From Hemibagrus wyckioides (Eukaryota; Chordata; Actinopteri; Siluriformes; Bagridae): 64,000 bases of DNA. Location of the stretch: the NCBI RefSeq assembly GCF_019097595.1, contig NC_080711.1, positions 14,364,928-14,428,927 on the forward strand. The letters run 5' to 3'. The first letter of the stretch is position 1. Each line of letters starts with the position of its first letter. Positions 48,802 to 60,138 of the stretch are shown one piece after another. The position numbers and the translations under genes were made by a program. Under the pieces are notes generated by a model. The model was not told the DNA's origin. It did not search any database and saw only the letters and a program-made list of their open reading frames with translations.

Positions 48802-48826
48802 GGGGGGGTGGGGGGGTGGGGGGGGT
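48802..48826 (+). other. G-rich tract with strong quadruplex potential
   Basis: G runs of 7, 7 and 8 separated by single T. Each run can provide two stacks, so DNA or RNA quadruplexes with very short loops are likely. The G strand is +, so the MGAT5B pre-mRNA would carry it. Confidence 0.75.
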
Positions 48827-49471
48827 GCTAGACATTCTGGCACTTGTATTGTCATTTGAAAGATTCAGCTTACTGCTAAAAGGAGCCAGGAGGGTCAGCT
48901 AGTAGGATAGGCACAAAGCACACATCGATCAGGGATCTTCCCCTTATCAAGCTTTCCTACTAATGATTCATCATCAGCAGAATAGAAAGTGCTTGGGTCC
49001 ACACTGTCTCTCTGTGACTGATCTAAAGCTATATATTTTCTCTCTATTGGATTTTCATCCTCTTTTCAGACCCAGAGGTTAGACAGAGAGAAGGATGGAC
49101 TCACGGAGAAATGAAACCTTGAAGGCATCGCCTATTGAGACAAAAAATCATGGAAAGAACAGCTTGGAAACACTGCCAGTGAGCCTGTGAGATCTGTCAG
49201 TTTTTGAGTTATTAAATGCTCCCCTGCTGGCAGAGGGTGGTGTTTGAGAGTGTGTGTCTTTTATAGTCGTTTGTGTTTATTTTCGCATTCATCAAAATAC
49301 TGTCATGTGTTACATGAAGTGACATGCTCTTGCACATCGCCCACACGCTTGAAAAGCTGCAGGAGCTGTTAATGTGGTGATAAAACAGAGAGTGATATGT
49401 CCATTGAGAAAAGATCTTTTGATGCAGCAAGATGCAGGGAGATAGACAAAGAAAGAGAGAGAGAAAGAGAG

Positions 49472-49473
<2 letters not shown>

Positions 49474-49521
<48 letters not shown>
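49474..49521. repeat. (GA)n microsatellite
   Basis: About 24 GA units, with interrupted GA/GAAA units upstream from 49450. Confidence 0.95.
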
Positions 49522-49525
<4 letters not shown>

Positions 49526-50359
49526 GTGAAGTTTGAGTTGATATGTATAAAAACTTTTTTTTCCCTAATCTTTAACCGTCCAGTTTCTGTGAGCTTGTGC
49601 CCATGTGAAGCCTCAGATTCCTGTTCATTGCTGATATTCTTGACATTCTTGGCTCAAGCCCATCCACCTCAATGTTTTGTGCGTGCTGAGATGCTTTTCT
49701 TCTACCACACATGCAAAGAGTGATTATACAGCAAAAGTTAATATATCCTTCCTGGCAACTTGAACCAATCTAGCCATTTTACTCAGACTTCTCTTATCAA
49801 CATTGGGTTACGAACCCACAGGACTGTCGCTCACTCAGTGTTTTATGTTTTTCACATCATTCTGTATAAAGAAACTGTTGCATGTGAAATTTGAAGGATC
49901 AAAACTGCCATCTGGCACCAACAACCATGCAACAATTAAAGTCACAGAGATAACAGGGTAACATTAACTGCATGATTTTATGCAGCCACATGATTGGCTG
50001 ATTAGATAGCTACATAAATGAGAAGGTGTACAGGTGGACGAGGAGTGTATATACATTAAACTAGAAAAACCAAAAAACAGAAGGACTACTAATGTTCACA
50101 CAATTTTTGTTTTTCTTATCATTATATTAACACTATAATTTAACAAAGACTGTTACGCAGCAGCCTGACAACTGAGGCTTAACGACATATGAAATGAAAC
50201 ACCTTTCAACAGGGTCATAAAATATATTAATATACTGTAGGCCACATACACTGAGCTTGAAAGTAGCATAGGAACAAGTTAATAGTCTACAGATGATTTA
50301 CTATATAACATATTTGCATGCATTGTACACAGTTATAGAAGGGAAATGATGTAGAATCA

Positions 50360-50700
50360 CACTCCGTGGGTGTCACGCCCCACACCAACATAGCACTTGC
50401 TCTTCCGCATTCCGGCCCGGAGTTTTGATCTCGCTTCATTATCCTCTTTGCTAAAGTGCTTACACAACTGTTCTCTATCATCCCCACTCATTGCTACCTG
50501 TTTATACACCCTCACGTTCTATTACTCTTTGCTGGATTATTTTGTGCCCGGTTTTCTCGCTATCTCTATTCCATGTTTTTCTGCTCTCAACCCTGCTTTT
50601 CCCCTCAACTCATGCTCTCATCTCACCCATTGGCCTTTCTTATCTGTGGATTATCTACTCTGACCTAGTTTGGATTTCTAGTTTCGTTTTTCCCTTTCCG
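50360..50700. repeat. Possible interspersed repeat, class unknown
   Basis: Pyrimidine-rich sequence starting 'gtcacgccccacaccaacat' with three overlapping open frames on + that contain no known domain. Similar in composition to 45430-45765. Classification is not possible by eye. Confidence 0.2.
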
Positions 50701-52905
50701 CTCTTTATATTTTTAATGTTCTTTTATTTCGTACACAGTTATCGTTAAATAGTTATAAAAATCATTTCAGCAACACATAGATATGTTAACTGACATCTCA
50801 GCCTGCCGAAAGGCTAAAAAAACTAATTCAATCAATTTAATTAATGGCATGTTCATAAAATTGTCAACTTCAACTTAGCGAAAAAACTTTTTTTAAAGAG
50901 TTGCACCAAAATGAGCACATGCTGTTCCTGTCTATTAATCAAAGTCAAGAAGCCTTGATAAATCAGATTATGTAGATCAATACAGTAATCTCTACTGCAT
51001 TAATCTTTAATGCCATGAATTAAAACCGGTTCATTAAGTTTCATTCTCTTTAGTGTGGCAAATAATATGCCATGCCTATTTCCTGACTCATGTGAGTTAC
51101 TGTAGTATATTATAATATATTCCGTTTCAAATTGCCAGACAGTGTGCCAGCCTACACGTCCTCTCTGCGGCGGCTCTAAAGTTCATAGATGTGTCTAAGA
51201 CAGCAAACCAGTCTGCTGCTGTCTGTCTGTCTCTTCTCCCCACTGGATTCTCATCCTCCACCCACAGCCAGTGGACAAGAGAAAGAGAAACAGGAGGCAT
51301 TTTGAAAACTCATGTTATTGAACTCTTACAGATTCTCAGTTACTGCAGTGCCTGAAAACACAGCCACGTTTTAAAATGTGTCAGTTTAAGCTTGTTCTGC
51401 CAGGATCTGTTATCCTCAGGCCTTCTTTAGGGAGACTTTTTCATTCTGACATGTAAGAAATGACTGAAGAAATAAACTCAGAAGTAATATTATGCAAGAC
51501 TGTGTACAGAGTCTTTGTATGTTTACTAAAACCACACTGGGTTAGTACATTGTGTGTATCAGGTGGCTCGTCCGCATACAGTTCCACTTCCTGGTTCATT
51601 ATAGTAGAGTTAGCGATATTGTCAGAGGACAATACAGAGCGATACATTTTTCATGACCATGACTTTTGACTTTAAATATGAAAGATGAAAAGGAAAAAAA
51701 GGAAGCCAGTTTCATCAGAAGCACTAGCTAGCTAGCACTATGAGGTGAGTATACCTGCTTTGGGATCAGGGAGCATGATTTTTTTGTGCCTTGTGCACAA
51801 AATTAGATAACTGCTTTAATGTACAGGTTTTTCTAATAAAGTGGACAGTGAGTGTATACTGTATTTAAAAGACCACGTATGCTTTTATTTTTAGTGTTGT
51901 TACTGTGCTCAAATATCACTGAAAACTTGAGGAAAAGAAATTCTCCAGCTTCTGCAATGGCTCTTTACATTCCATCTAGCAGAATTCAATCTGTGCTCCA
52001 TTCATCAAGTGAAAAACTATTTGACACATCTTCTGTGATCCACTGTTGTAGGACAAGCACAACATTTGGATTAACAAATAAAAGAAATCATCTGGAGGGT
52101 TATACGGCCTTGCCACTTCATTCCAGCTAGCTATTATGACAATATATGAGAAATTCTTTTTGTAATTGCTGATGCAAGGACTATCTAGACTGTCTTTATC
52201 ACTTCACAAGAGATACAATGGAAAATACATCTAGTCTGCTCTCTGAGCTGCAGCTCCTCTGAGTTTTGTCTTTATTTACTAGAACGTCACAATGGGATGT
52301 TGAATGTTCAGTGCTCTTAGCAGCTGCTAAATGCAAGGTCGTCTGATTTCATTGCTCATATGATAATGAATCCTTGACGCGAATGCATCTAAAGCTTTTC
52401 TGTAACTGTGCTTCAGAGAATTGCAGAGCTGCTTCTTCAACATCCTGTAGCTGAAACTGTATCAAGCTGGAAGCTGTTCACATTATCCCAGACATTTTGG
52501 TGTGCTACGACTCAAGGAACATTCATTATAACATTTTTGTCATGGTTTTAAACATTACATTTAGTCTGTGTTCAGTTCAGTTCACTTTAGATCGGTCTGG
52601 TCATCTTAGAGCTTTATAAGAGCATCTTAGAGCACTGTAACTGTAGATCATACAGGTGATTTTGTCTACAGCCACCCGCCTGGTACAAATCCAGAGACAG
52701 AAGATCTTTATTTTAGTCATTTCAAAATGACTTCTTTGGTTTAGCTGGTGTCCAGTTCCTTTGTGAGTCTGTGGCAGAGTGTATGCATAGAGCTAATAAG
52801 TGGGGAACTTTTAACAGACTAGGATATAAGGTCTGGCTCAGTACTCTGTTTAAGCCCCTTAAACAGACCCATATTTTGTCTAATTCTTCATTTGATGCTC
52901 TACAT

Positions 52906-53213
52906 TGCGGAGACATGGTGACTTAGTGGTTAACAGGCTTGCTCCCCTGTCTCTCACCTCCAGGGTTGGGGGGTTGATTCCTACCTCTGCCTTTTTTTCA
53001 CCGTGTTTTCAGGTTCATGCTTCAGGGGCTCTGGCTACTCTGTGTGGTACGTTGTGTATCTGTAGTGTCTAATTATGTGCGATTGTGCCCTGCAATAGTT
53101 TGGCACACTGTCCAGGGTGTCCCCTGCCTTGAGCTCCAAGAACCCTGAGATAGACTCAAGATTCTCCATGACCCTGTGTAGGATAAGCACTGATGAAAAC
53201 AGATGGATGGATA
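52906..53213 (+). repeat. tRNA-headed SINE / L2-tail repeat
   Basis: Head 'acatggtgacttagtggtta' with B-box-like 'gggttggggggttgattcct', body 'ttgtgccctgcaatagtttg' and 'cactgtccagggtgtcccct', tail 'gtgtaggataagcactgatg' and 'agatggatggat'. Confidence 0.75.
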
Positions 53214-53458
53214 CACTACAATGGGCTCAAATATGAATTCACTATGGTCTGTAAAAAGTCCTGTTGAAAATGTGTAAGGGCAGAAAACATTATTTAGATC
53301 AGTAATATGGACTCAACATTCAAAAGACTTCTCCCATTTATGTGAATAGAGATGGTGAGCTCTGTACTTTCTAGCAGTTTGGGCTGGATTTGCCAAGACA
53401 CAATACAACTGAGATGCTTGGAACAATCACTGGATATATCTGTAGTCTGTGGCATCAT

Positions 53459-53459
53459 T

Positions 53460-53513
<54 letters not shown>
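53459..53513. repeat. GT/GA compound microsatellite
   Basis: (GT)n at 53459-53477 continues as (GA)n to about 53510, the same order as in the repeat beside the exon donor at 28976. Confidence 0.95.
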
Positions 53514-53518
<5 letters not shown>

Positions 53519-54458
53519 AAGAGAGAAATCCTCCTCATGCAAGCGTGCTCTGACATCCAGCATGGCTCATTCTCTTCTCAGCATGAGGTTGATCCTCTAT
53601 CTACATCTGAAAATAGCCAGCAGCCCTCGCATTAAGACTTGCTGGCACTTGCTGCTTGTAAATTCAAGGATGTGCTGCCAGTCAGCCTTTAGTGAACTCA
53701 CACACATCCTCCCTGAGGACTTTTCAGACCCCAGATCTTTTTTCTATTACAGTATTCTGTCAATATGTATGGTTGAGATTCTCTTGTGACTTAGTGTAGC
53801 AGCTCACAAATTCATGCAAATTCAAATTCTCCAAATGTTTCCTGGGATTAGTATACATCTCATTAAAGCCACTAGGCAGCCACAGCAGTTTTGGGGAATG
53901 TGTAAACATTGCTAGCTAAGTGCTGCACTGTGCTGCTCATTATCACACATTTCATTCTCTCTGTGTGATATGGCACACTTACAATCAAATATCTATTCAT
54001 TATCATAAATGAGAGAAACTCATTTTTACCTCTGTATTCAGCTCGCATACATTTCAGGATTCAGCAGATTATTCTCTAAGCAGATCATGAGCAGGGATGT
54101 AGAGCATATGGTTATATAGTGATAGTGATGGTCTACCAGTATGGAAATATAATCCCAACAACCCCAGAGAGGAACCTCATTACCGTTGTTCATATCCAAT
54201 GTCAGGAGCTTTATTCTCCTTTTCATAGTCACTATTCACAGATATTGTAATAAGTGATAAGGGTGTAGACTGAGTGGTAAGAAAAGAACTTTATCTAAAA
54301 ACTGTTAGAAAGTGGGTGAATTGGTTTGTTTGCACTTACTTTCTTACTGAGCTTGCTGGTGTTTTACTGGCATCCCATTTATGATTGATCCCTCCTCACA
54401 AAGGATATGCTGTGAATCCACTGTGACACAATGATAAAGTGTTTACTGAATCTGGGTA

Positions 54459-54955
54459 GGTAGGTAGGAAGGAAGGAAGGAAGGAAGGAAGGAAGGAAGG
54501 ACGGAAGAAGGAAGGAAGGAAGGAAAAATGAAGGAAGGAATGAAGAAAAAAGGAAGGAAGGAAGGAAGGAAGGAAGAAAAAAGGAAGGAAGGAAGGAAGG
54601 AGTGAAGAAAAAAGGAAGGAAGGAAGGAAGGAAGAAAAAAGGAAGGAAGGAAGGAAGGAAGGAAGGAAGGAGTGAAGAAAAAAGGAAGGAAGGAAGAAAA
54701 AAGGAAGGAAGGAAGGAAGGAGTGAAGAAAAAATGAAGGAAGGAAGGAAGGAAGGAAGAAAAAATGAAGGAAGGAAGGAAGGAAGGAAGAAAAAAGGAAG
54801 GAAGGAGTGAAGAAAAAAGGAAGGAAGGAAGGAAGAAAAAAGGAAGGAATGAAGGAAGAAAAAAGGAAGGAAGGAATGAAGAAAGAAGGAAGGAAGGAAG
54901 GAAGGAAGGAAGGAAGGAAGAAAAAAGGAAGGAAGGAAGGAAGGAAAGAATAAAT
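54459..54955. repeat. ~500-bp AAGG purine tract with higher-order units
   Basis: Pure purine on + for long stretches: blocks of 'aaggaaggaagg' alternate with 'gaagaaaaaagg' and 'gagtgaagaaaaa', giving a higher-order repeat of variable length. The only pyrimidines are rare T, C singles. Mirror-symmetric purine/pyrimidine DNA like this can form triplex H-DNA. The 214-codon minus-strand open frame (54379-55023) is a low-complexity artefact. Confidence 0.95.
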
Positions 54956-56137
54956 GATGGAAGGAATGAAGGAAGACACCAAAAAAATATCAGACACCAA
55001 AAAAATTTCAGGGGAAAGAGCAAAGAAACCTAAGTGCTATATGCTGACTGAGCTTACTTTTGAGTCAGATTAAAAAAGTAGCCTGTGTTAAAGCTTCTGT
55101 GTTTCATCTGCTGCATCCTTACTAACATTCCCTCCTTTGTATTTTTCAGAACCTTAGTTGTTTGCCTGTTGAGGATATTCACGCTTCATTGTCCTCCTCT
55201 AATGAAAGCTCACACATGACCACTACAAGAGAATCTTGCCTGTATACTGTATCTATCATTAGCTCTACATTGCAGTCTTTATGGTGGGCAGTTTTCCATA
55301 CTTTACCTTTCATTTACACATCCTATGTAATTTTAATGTAACTGGGAAATTTGTTGGAGCCCAGAAAAATCTCTCAGGTGGCCAGCAATAGTGGCCTTAT
55401 ATGATATTATATAGGATATTAATGCTGTAAGATTTCTGTCTGATGAACAGGGATTTTGCACCATGTATTGGTTCAGTCTGCTAGTTAATAGGCGCAGACC
55501 TTATACCTATTCTAACAGTGCTGAATGATGAAAAGGAAGTGGAATTGATGAAAAACCTGCAAAGCTGGCTTGCAAACAAGATTAATTAGAATGAAGAATA
55601 AGTAAGAGGTCAGCTATTTTAGAACAAGGCCTTCATCCAAGTCCATTGCTCATACAGTGTCTGTGTACTGATTTGTATAGTGATGAGACATACAGAGATT
55701 TTCATCGGGCTAATTTTATAAATATCCATAACCCTGTATGACAATGACGATAAGTAACAGTATGTAACAGTAAATCAAGAGTGAGTGTGGCTCTTGGGTG
55801 TTTCAGGAGGGAATTTTATTTAGTCAGGCTAGTATATATATGAAAGTATGTGAAGATGAAAGACCAGAATTCATTAGATGCTCAGCCTCCTTCTCCACAC
55901 ATTCCTTTATTTTATGTCTATAGCCATGGATACAGTAAGTAAAGGTACAAACTATAAATGACAGTAATTAACACAGAGAATAAGAGTTAAGGAGAATGTA
56001 TGTAAAAGGGGTTAAAAAGGTACATAAAGTGCACAACTACACACTATCTTCTAATATATTTATATGTAATCCTTGAAAGCATTCATTTAGTCAGTTTTTA
56101 AAATGGCTCATTGATTAAGGACCTGAACCTGGTTACC

Positions 56138-56173
56138 AAAGATCTTTCACTTCAAATGAAGTGAAAGATCTTT
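56138..56173. other. Perfect palindrome, 17-bp arms, 2-base centre
   Basis: The left arm 'aaagatctttcacttca' (56138-56154) is followed by 'aa' and then its exact reverse complement (56157-56173). No TA- or TTAA-type flanks or known transposon ends are nearby. In RNA it would make a 17-bp hairpin, although a 2-base loop is too tight and the terminal pairs would open. Confidence 0.95.
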
Positions 56174-56494
56174 CTGTGAGAAAAGACAGCAAGTTATATG
56201 TACACAATGTTCCTAATGGGGTTTGATTAATAATAAATCATAAACATCGCATAAACAGCACTGGGAAAAACTGCTGCTTACAGAGTTTCTACATTGTCAC
56301 ACTGTCTATTCTTATAATCTCTTCTAATTGCACATCTTCATATACAAAGACAGTGACTCTGCCTCAGACATTAAAATAACTAGACCTAACTAATAATTTT
56401 TCTATTTTGAAACATTATTTGGTTTCTTTTTGTCAGTGGTCAAACTGCATGTTTACTGGAATGAATAGCAGACAGGCAGACATAGATAGGATGC

Positions 56495-56689
56495 ATAGGA
56501 ACTAGACAATTATCACAGGGACAAACAAAAAGACAGACAATTGGAAAACGGGCAGGAAGTAGGACAGGCAGTGCAGGTAATTGGAAAACAACCCAAGGTC
56601 AAATCAACAGAACAAACAGGGAATGGAATCGGTTCGGAAACGATACAGACACATGCTGGAGTGAGACTTGAATGAGACCAAAGACTGAA

Positions 56690-56721
<32 letters not shown>

Positions 56722-56830
56722 TGTGTGTGAGAGACACAGAGGCAGAGACAGAGACTGAATACATGGTGTCTCGTTAGAAGTCTGGTAATTGTGGATCATG
56801 GGTAGGATGGATGGGCATAGATCATAGACT
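56495..56830. repeat. Possible interspersed repeat with internal TG array
   Basis: A purine-biased segment that includes (TG)n at about 56691-56729 and 'gagagacacagaggcagaga'. It recalls 39130-39490 in wording. No coding capacity is seen. Confidence 0.25.
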
Positions 56831-57216
56831 CATAAAAAATTGATGGTCTGTGCAAATCAATATGAGTGAATGACAAAGTAGTCAATTTGAATTGTCCTTG
56901 GTTATCATGGGTTATTACATTTTTTAACGTTCTCTTCACCTTCTTTGCAAGAAACATCTTATACGAAATGTTTTATAGCTGTATCATGGAACACCTGACT
57001 GCAATTTATGAGCTTACACACAAGTTGCTATATTAATTTGGGAGTAAATTAGGGCCTCAGATTTGAACATTAGTATTAATACTGCAAGAAGATCTGCATG
57101 CATCAAAGTGGATTCTAAATGAAAAAGAAAAAGAACAGAATAGGAGTCTGTGTGTAAGGCATGCTTTAAAACAAATCCAAGCAAACTAAGTGAAATCAGA
57201 AGTAAGTGGAATGTTG

Positions 57217-57425
57217 TTAACCCTCCAGTGTCTGGGGTAAAACTGACCTCAAGGCATCCCTGAAAAATATGCTTATATTTTCTGTAAATACTGTATGTAA
57301 TATTCTTGAATCTTTTTGGCTTTTGCTAAACATAAACATGCACATCATGTTTTATAAAGCTTTTGAAATGCCTCTACCCAGTTGGGGTCTAGGATCATTT
57401 TGACCCCAAACTTTATATGCACACT
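57217..57425. mobile_element. Possible piggyBac-type MITE remnant
   Basis: TTAA at 57217-57220 is followed by 'ccctccagtgtctggggtaa', and the segment closes with 'ggatcattttgaccccaaac'. TTAA targets and C/G-rich ends with an internal 'ggggt...acccc' complementarity would fit piggyBac MITEs, but the second TTAA is not evident. Confidence 0.25.
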
Positions 57426-57564
57426 AGTTTTCTCTTTTGTTTTATCTTTCCCTGTTGACACTCTCTCTCATAATATTGCCAACTTAGTAAGATAGATGAT
57501 TTCTACCTTTCTACCAAACCCAAGTTTCTTCTTTATTTCACTATATACAGTATATATATATATA

Positions 57565-59052
57565 CACTACTCACAAAAAGTTAAGGCAATTCGGCTTTCG
57601 GGTGAAATTTCAGGATGCACCTAAAATGCACTATAACCTTTACAGGTGAACTTAATTTGATCTTCTCTACACTTTTGAATGCACATGTCCAACTGTTCAG
57701 TGTTTCAGTACTTTTTGTGTAACTTGCTGTTCTCTAACAAGGTGCTTAACGGCAAAATTCACAACTGGTGTTTGATCCATGAATCGACCAATAAATTTTC
57801 TGGTTCAGTTAGAATTGGTATTTAAACAGTCCTCTTCATCATGCTGTTCACATTTTGACATCATGAGACCAAGACCACACCTAACAATTGATCAACAGTA
57901 CCTCGCCATTGCCAGGCTTCAAACAGGATGTTCTCAGAGGGAAGTGGCCAGTGAGCTTAGAGTGTCACAGAGTGTCATCAGCAGGATGCGACAGAAATAC
58001 AGAGAGACTGGGAGAGTCACAGAATGACATAGAAGTGGACGTTCTTTGGCCACATCCCACATTGATGACCACTTTAATGTGAACAATGCCCTGTGGAACC
58101 GGATGATGAATGCCACTCAACTCCAGGCACATTTAAGGGAGGTGAGAGGCACCCAAGTGTCACGTCAGACCATTCAATACTGTTTACATCAGCATGGTCT
58201 GCGTGCTAGACGACCTGCAAGGGTACCTGACCACACCACCAGGCACAGGCGTCGGGCCAGGGAGCATTTACTCTGGACGAGGGACCAGTGGGCCTCAGTG
58301 ATGTTCTCTGATGAAAGTTGATTCATGTTGAGCAGAAATGATGGCCGCCAACGATGTTGGAGACGTCAAGGAGAGCGCTATGCATCAGCCACTGTTATCA
58401 CCAGATGAGCCTTTGGTGGTGGTAGTGTTACAGTCTGGGCAGGTGTGTCTACTCAATACAGAACTGCCCTACAGCTTGTGAATGGTACAGTGACAAGCCA
58501 GTACTACCTGAATAACATCATTAATCCAGTCATTGTGCCCCTGCATGAACAACACAGGCCTAATTTCATCTTCATGGACCACAATGCTCCAGCTCATCGA
58601 GGTCGGATCATTAGGGAATGGCTGCTGGAGGCTGGGGTACCTCAAATGGAGTGGCCTGCACTTTCTCCAGACCTGAATCCCATAGAAAACCTATGGGATC
58701 AGCTGAGTCGTCATGTAGCGGCTCGTATCCCTGCACCCCAGAACCTCAATGACCTGAGGGCCGCCCTTCAAGAAGAGTGGAATGCCATGCCTCAGCAGAC
58801 AATAAGTCGACTCATGAACAGCATGAGACGTCGTTGTCAAGCTGTAATTGATGGTCAAGGGCACATGACAAATTATTGAGACATTGACCTTTTTTGTTGT
58901 GGTATACCCACCACTTTGGCTTTTGTTTCAATAAATTTTTGAGATGAAGAATGCCCTACTTTCATGATATAATATCACTGTAGCATGAACTTTTTACATT
59001 TTCCATAAATTTCACCCAAAAGCCAAATATCCTTAACTTTTTGTGAGTAGTG
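57565..59052 (+). mobile_element. Tc1-like transposon with both ends (1,488 bp)
   Basis: The first 22 bases, starting 'cactactcacaaaaagttaa', are repeated exactly in inverse at 59031-59052, and weaker similarity continues to about 46 bases ('ggctttcgggtgaaattt' against 'aaatttcacccaaaagcc'). TA flanks both ends inside a (TA)n tract. The transposase within is in a single frame. The element sits in the sense orientation in the last intron before the exon at 62628. The next Tc1 element begins ten bases downstream. Confidence 0.96.
57863..58879 (+). pseudogene. Tc1-like transposase, one frame with three TGA codons
   Basis: Start MRPRPHLTIDQQYLAIARLQ at 57863. The first helix-turn-helix (CSQREVASELRVSQSVISRM) is complete. 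A TGA at 58025-58027 follows RVTE. The second HTH (QVSRQTIQYCLHQHGLRARR) and the first catalytic Asp in MFSDES precede a second TGA (58319-58321), where related transposases have Arg (ESRF). A third TGA is at 58406-58408 before AFGGGSVTVWAG. The rest is open to 58879 with FMDHNAPAHRGR and SPDLNPIENLWDQLS, so all three acidic residues remain. No insertion or deletion disturbs the frame over 338 codons. The stops fit CGA-to-TGA decay at CpG. Confidence 0.95.
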
Positions 59053-59062
59053 TATATATATA

Positions 59063-60138
59063 CAGTATCTCACAAAAGTGAGTACACCCCTCACATTTTT
59101 GTAAATATTTTATTACATCTTTTCATGTGAAAACACTGAAGAAATGACCCTCTGCTCCAATGTAAAGTAGTGAGTGTACAGCCTGTATAACAGTGTAAAT
59201 TTGCTGTCCCCTCAAAATAACTCAACACACAGCCATTAATGTCTAAACTGTTGGCAACAAAAGTGAGTACACCCCTAAGTGGAAATGTGCAAATTGGCCC
59301 AATTAGCCATTTCCCCTCCCCGGTGTCATGTGACTCAAGGTCTCAGGTGTGAATGGGGAGCAGGTGTGTTAAATTTGATGTTATCGCTCTCACACTCTCT
59401 CATACTGGTCACTGGAAGTTCAACATGGCACCTCATGGCAAAGATCTCTCTGAGGATCTGAAAAAAAGAATTGTTGCTCTACATTAAGATGGCCTAGTCT
59501 ATAAGAAGATTGCCAAGACCCTGAAACTGAGCTGCAGCATGGTGAGCAAGACCATACAGCGGTTTTACAGGACAGGTTCCACTCAGAACAGGCCTTGACA
59601 TGGTCGACCAAAGAAGTTGAGTGCACGTGCTCAGCGTCATATCCGGAGGTTGTCTTTGGGAAATAGACGTATGAGTGCTGCCAGCATTGCTGCAGAGGTT
59701 GAAGGGGTGGGGGGTCAGCCTGTCAGTGCTCAGACCATACACCACACACTGCATCAAATTGGTCTGCATGGCTGTCGTCCCAGAAGGAAGCCTCTACTAA
59801 AGATGATGCACAAGAAAACCCGCATACAGTTTGCTGAAGACAAGCAGACTAAGGAACCATGTCCTGTGGTCCGGTAAGACAGAGATACACTTATTTGGTT
59901 CAGATGGTGTCAAGCGTGTGTGGCGGCAACCAAGTGAGGAGTACAAAGACAAGTGTGTCTTGCCTACAGTCAAGCATGGTGGTGGGAGTGTCATGGTCTG
60001 GGCCTACATGAGTGCTGCCGGCACTGGGGAGCTACAGTTCATTGAGGGAACCATGAATGCCAACAAGTACTGTGACATACTGAAGCAGAGCATGATCCCC
60101 TCCCTTCGGAGACTGGGCCGCAGGGCAGTATTCCAACA
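59063..60138 (+). mobile_element. Tc1-like transposon, 3' truncated, with IR/DR-type left end
   Basis: Left end starts 'cagtatctcacaaaagtgag' after TA at 59061-59062. A second copy of the core 'aaaagtgagtacacccct' lies about 180 bases inside (59258-59275), giving the outer and inner direct repeats of an IR/DR end as in Sleeping Beauty-type elements. The transposase-like sequence stops abruptly at about 60138 and no right end was found. Confidence 0.9.
59425..60138 (+). pseudogene. Tc1-like transposase, stops, frameshift and 3' truncation
   Basis: Start MAPHGKDLSEDLKKRIVALH at 59425, then TAA at 59485. The helix-turn-helix (KKIAKTLKLSCSMVSKTIQR) continues in the same frame to a TGA near 59596 (an Arg position in relatives), followed by HGRPKKLSARAQRHIRRL and the second HTH to about 59845. 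A deletion there shifts the frame; it resumes as LRNHVLWSGKTEIHLFGSDG. The first catalytic Asp of the usual W-S-D-E is read as Gly. VWRQPSEEYKDKCVLPTVKH and GGGSVMVWAYMSAAGTGELQ follow, and the sequence ends at RRAVFQH, before the second Asp and third acidic residue. It cannot be active. Confidence 0.92.

Noticed and set aside
53352..53789. 145-codon + frame
   Set aside because: Runs through GT/GA repeats; no homology on either side of them.
54379..55023. 214-codon minus-strand open frame rich in Phe/Leu/Pro/Ser
   Set aside because: It is the translation of the AAGG purine tract; overlapping frames on the same strand look alike, and it has no complex sequence.
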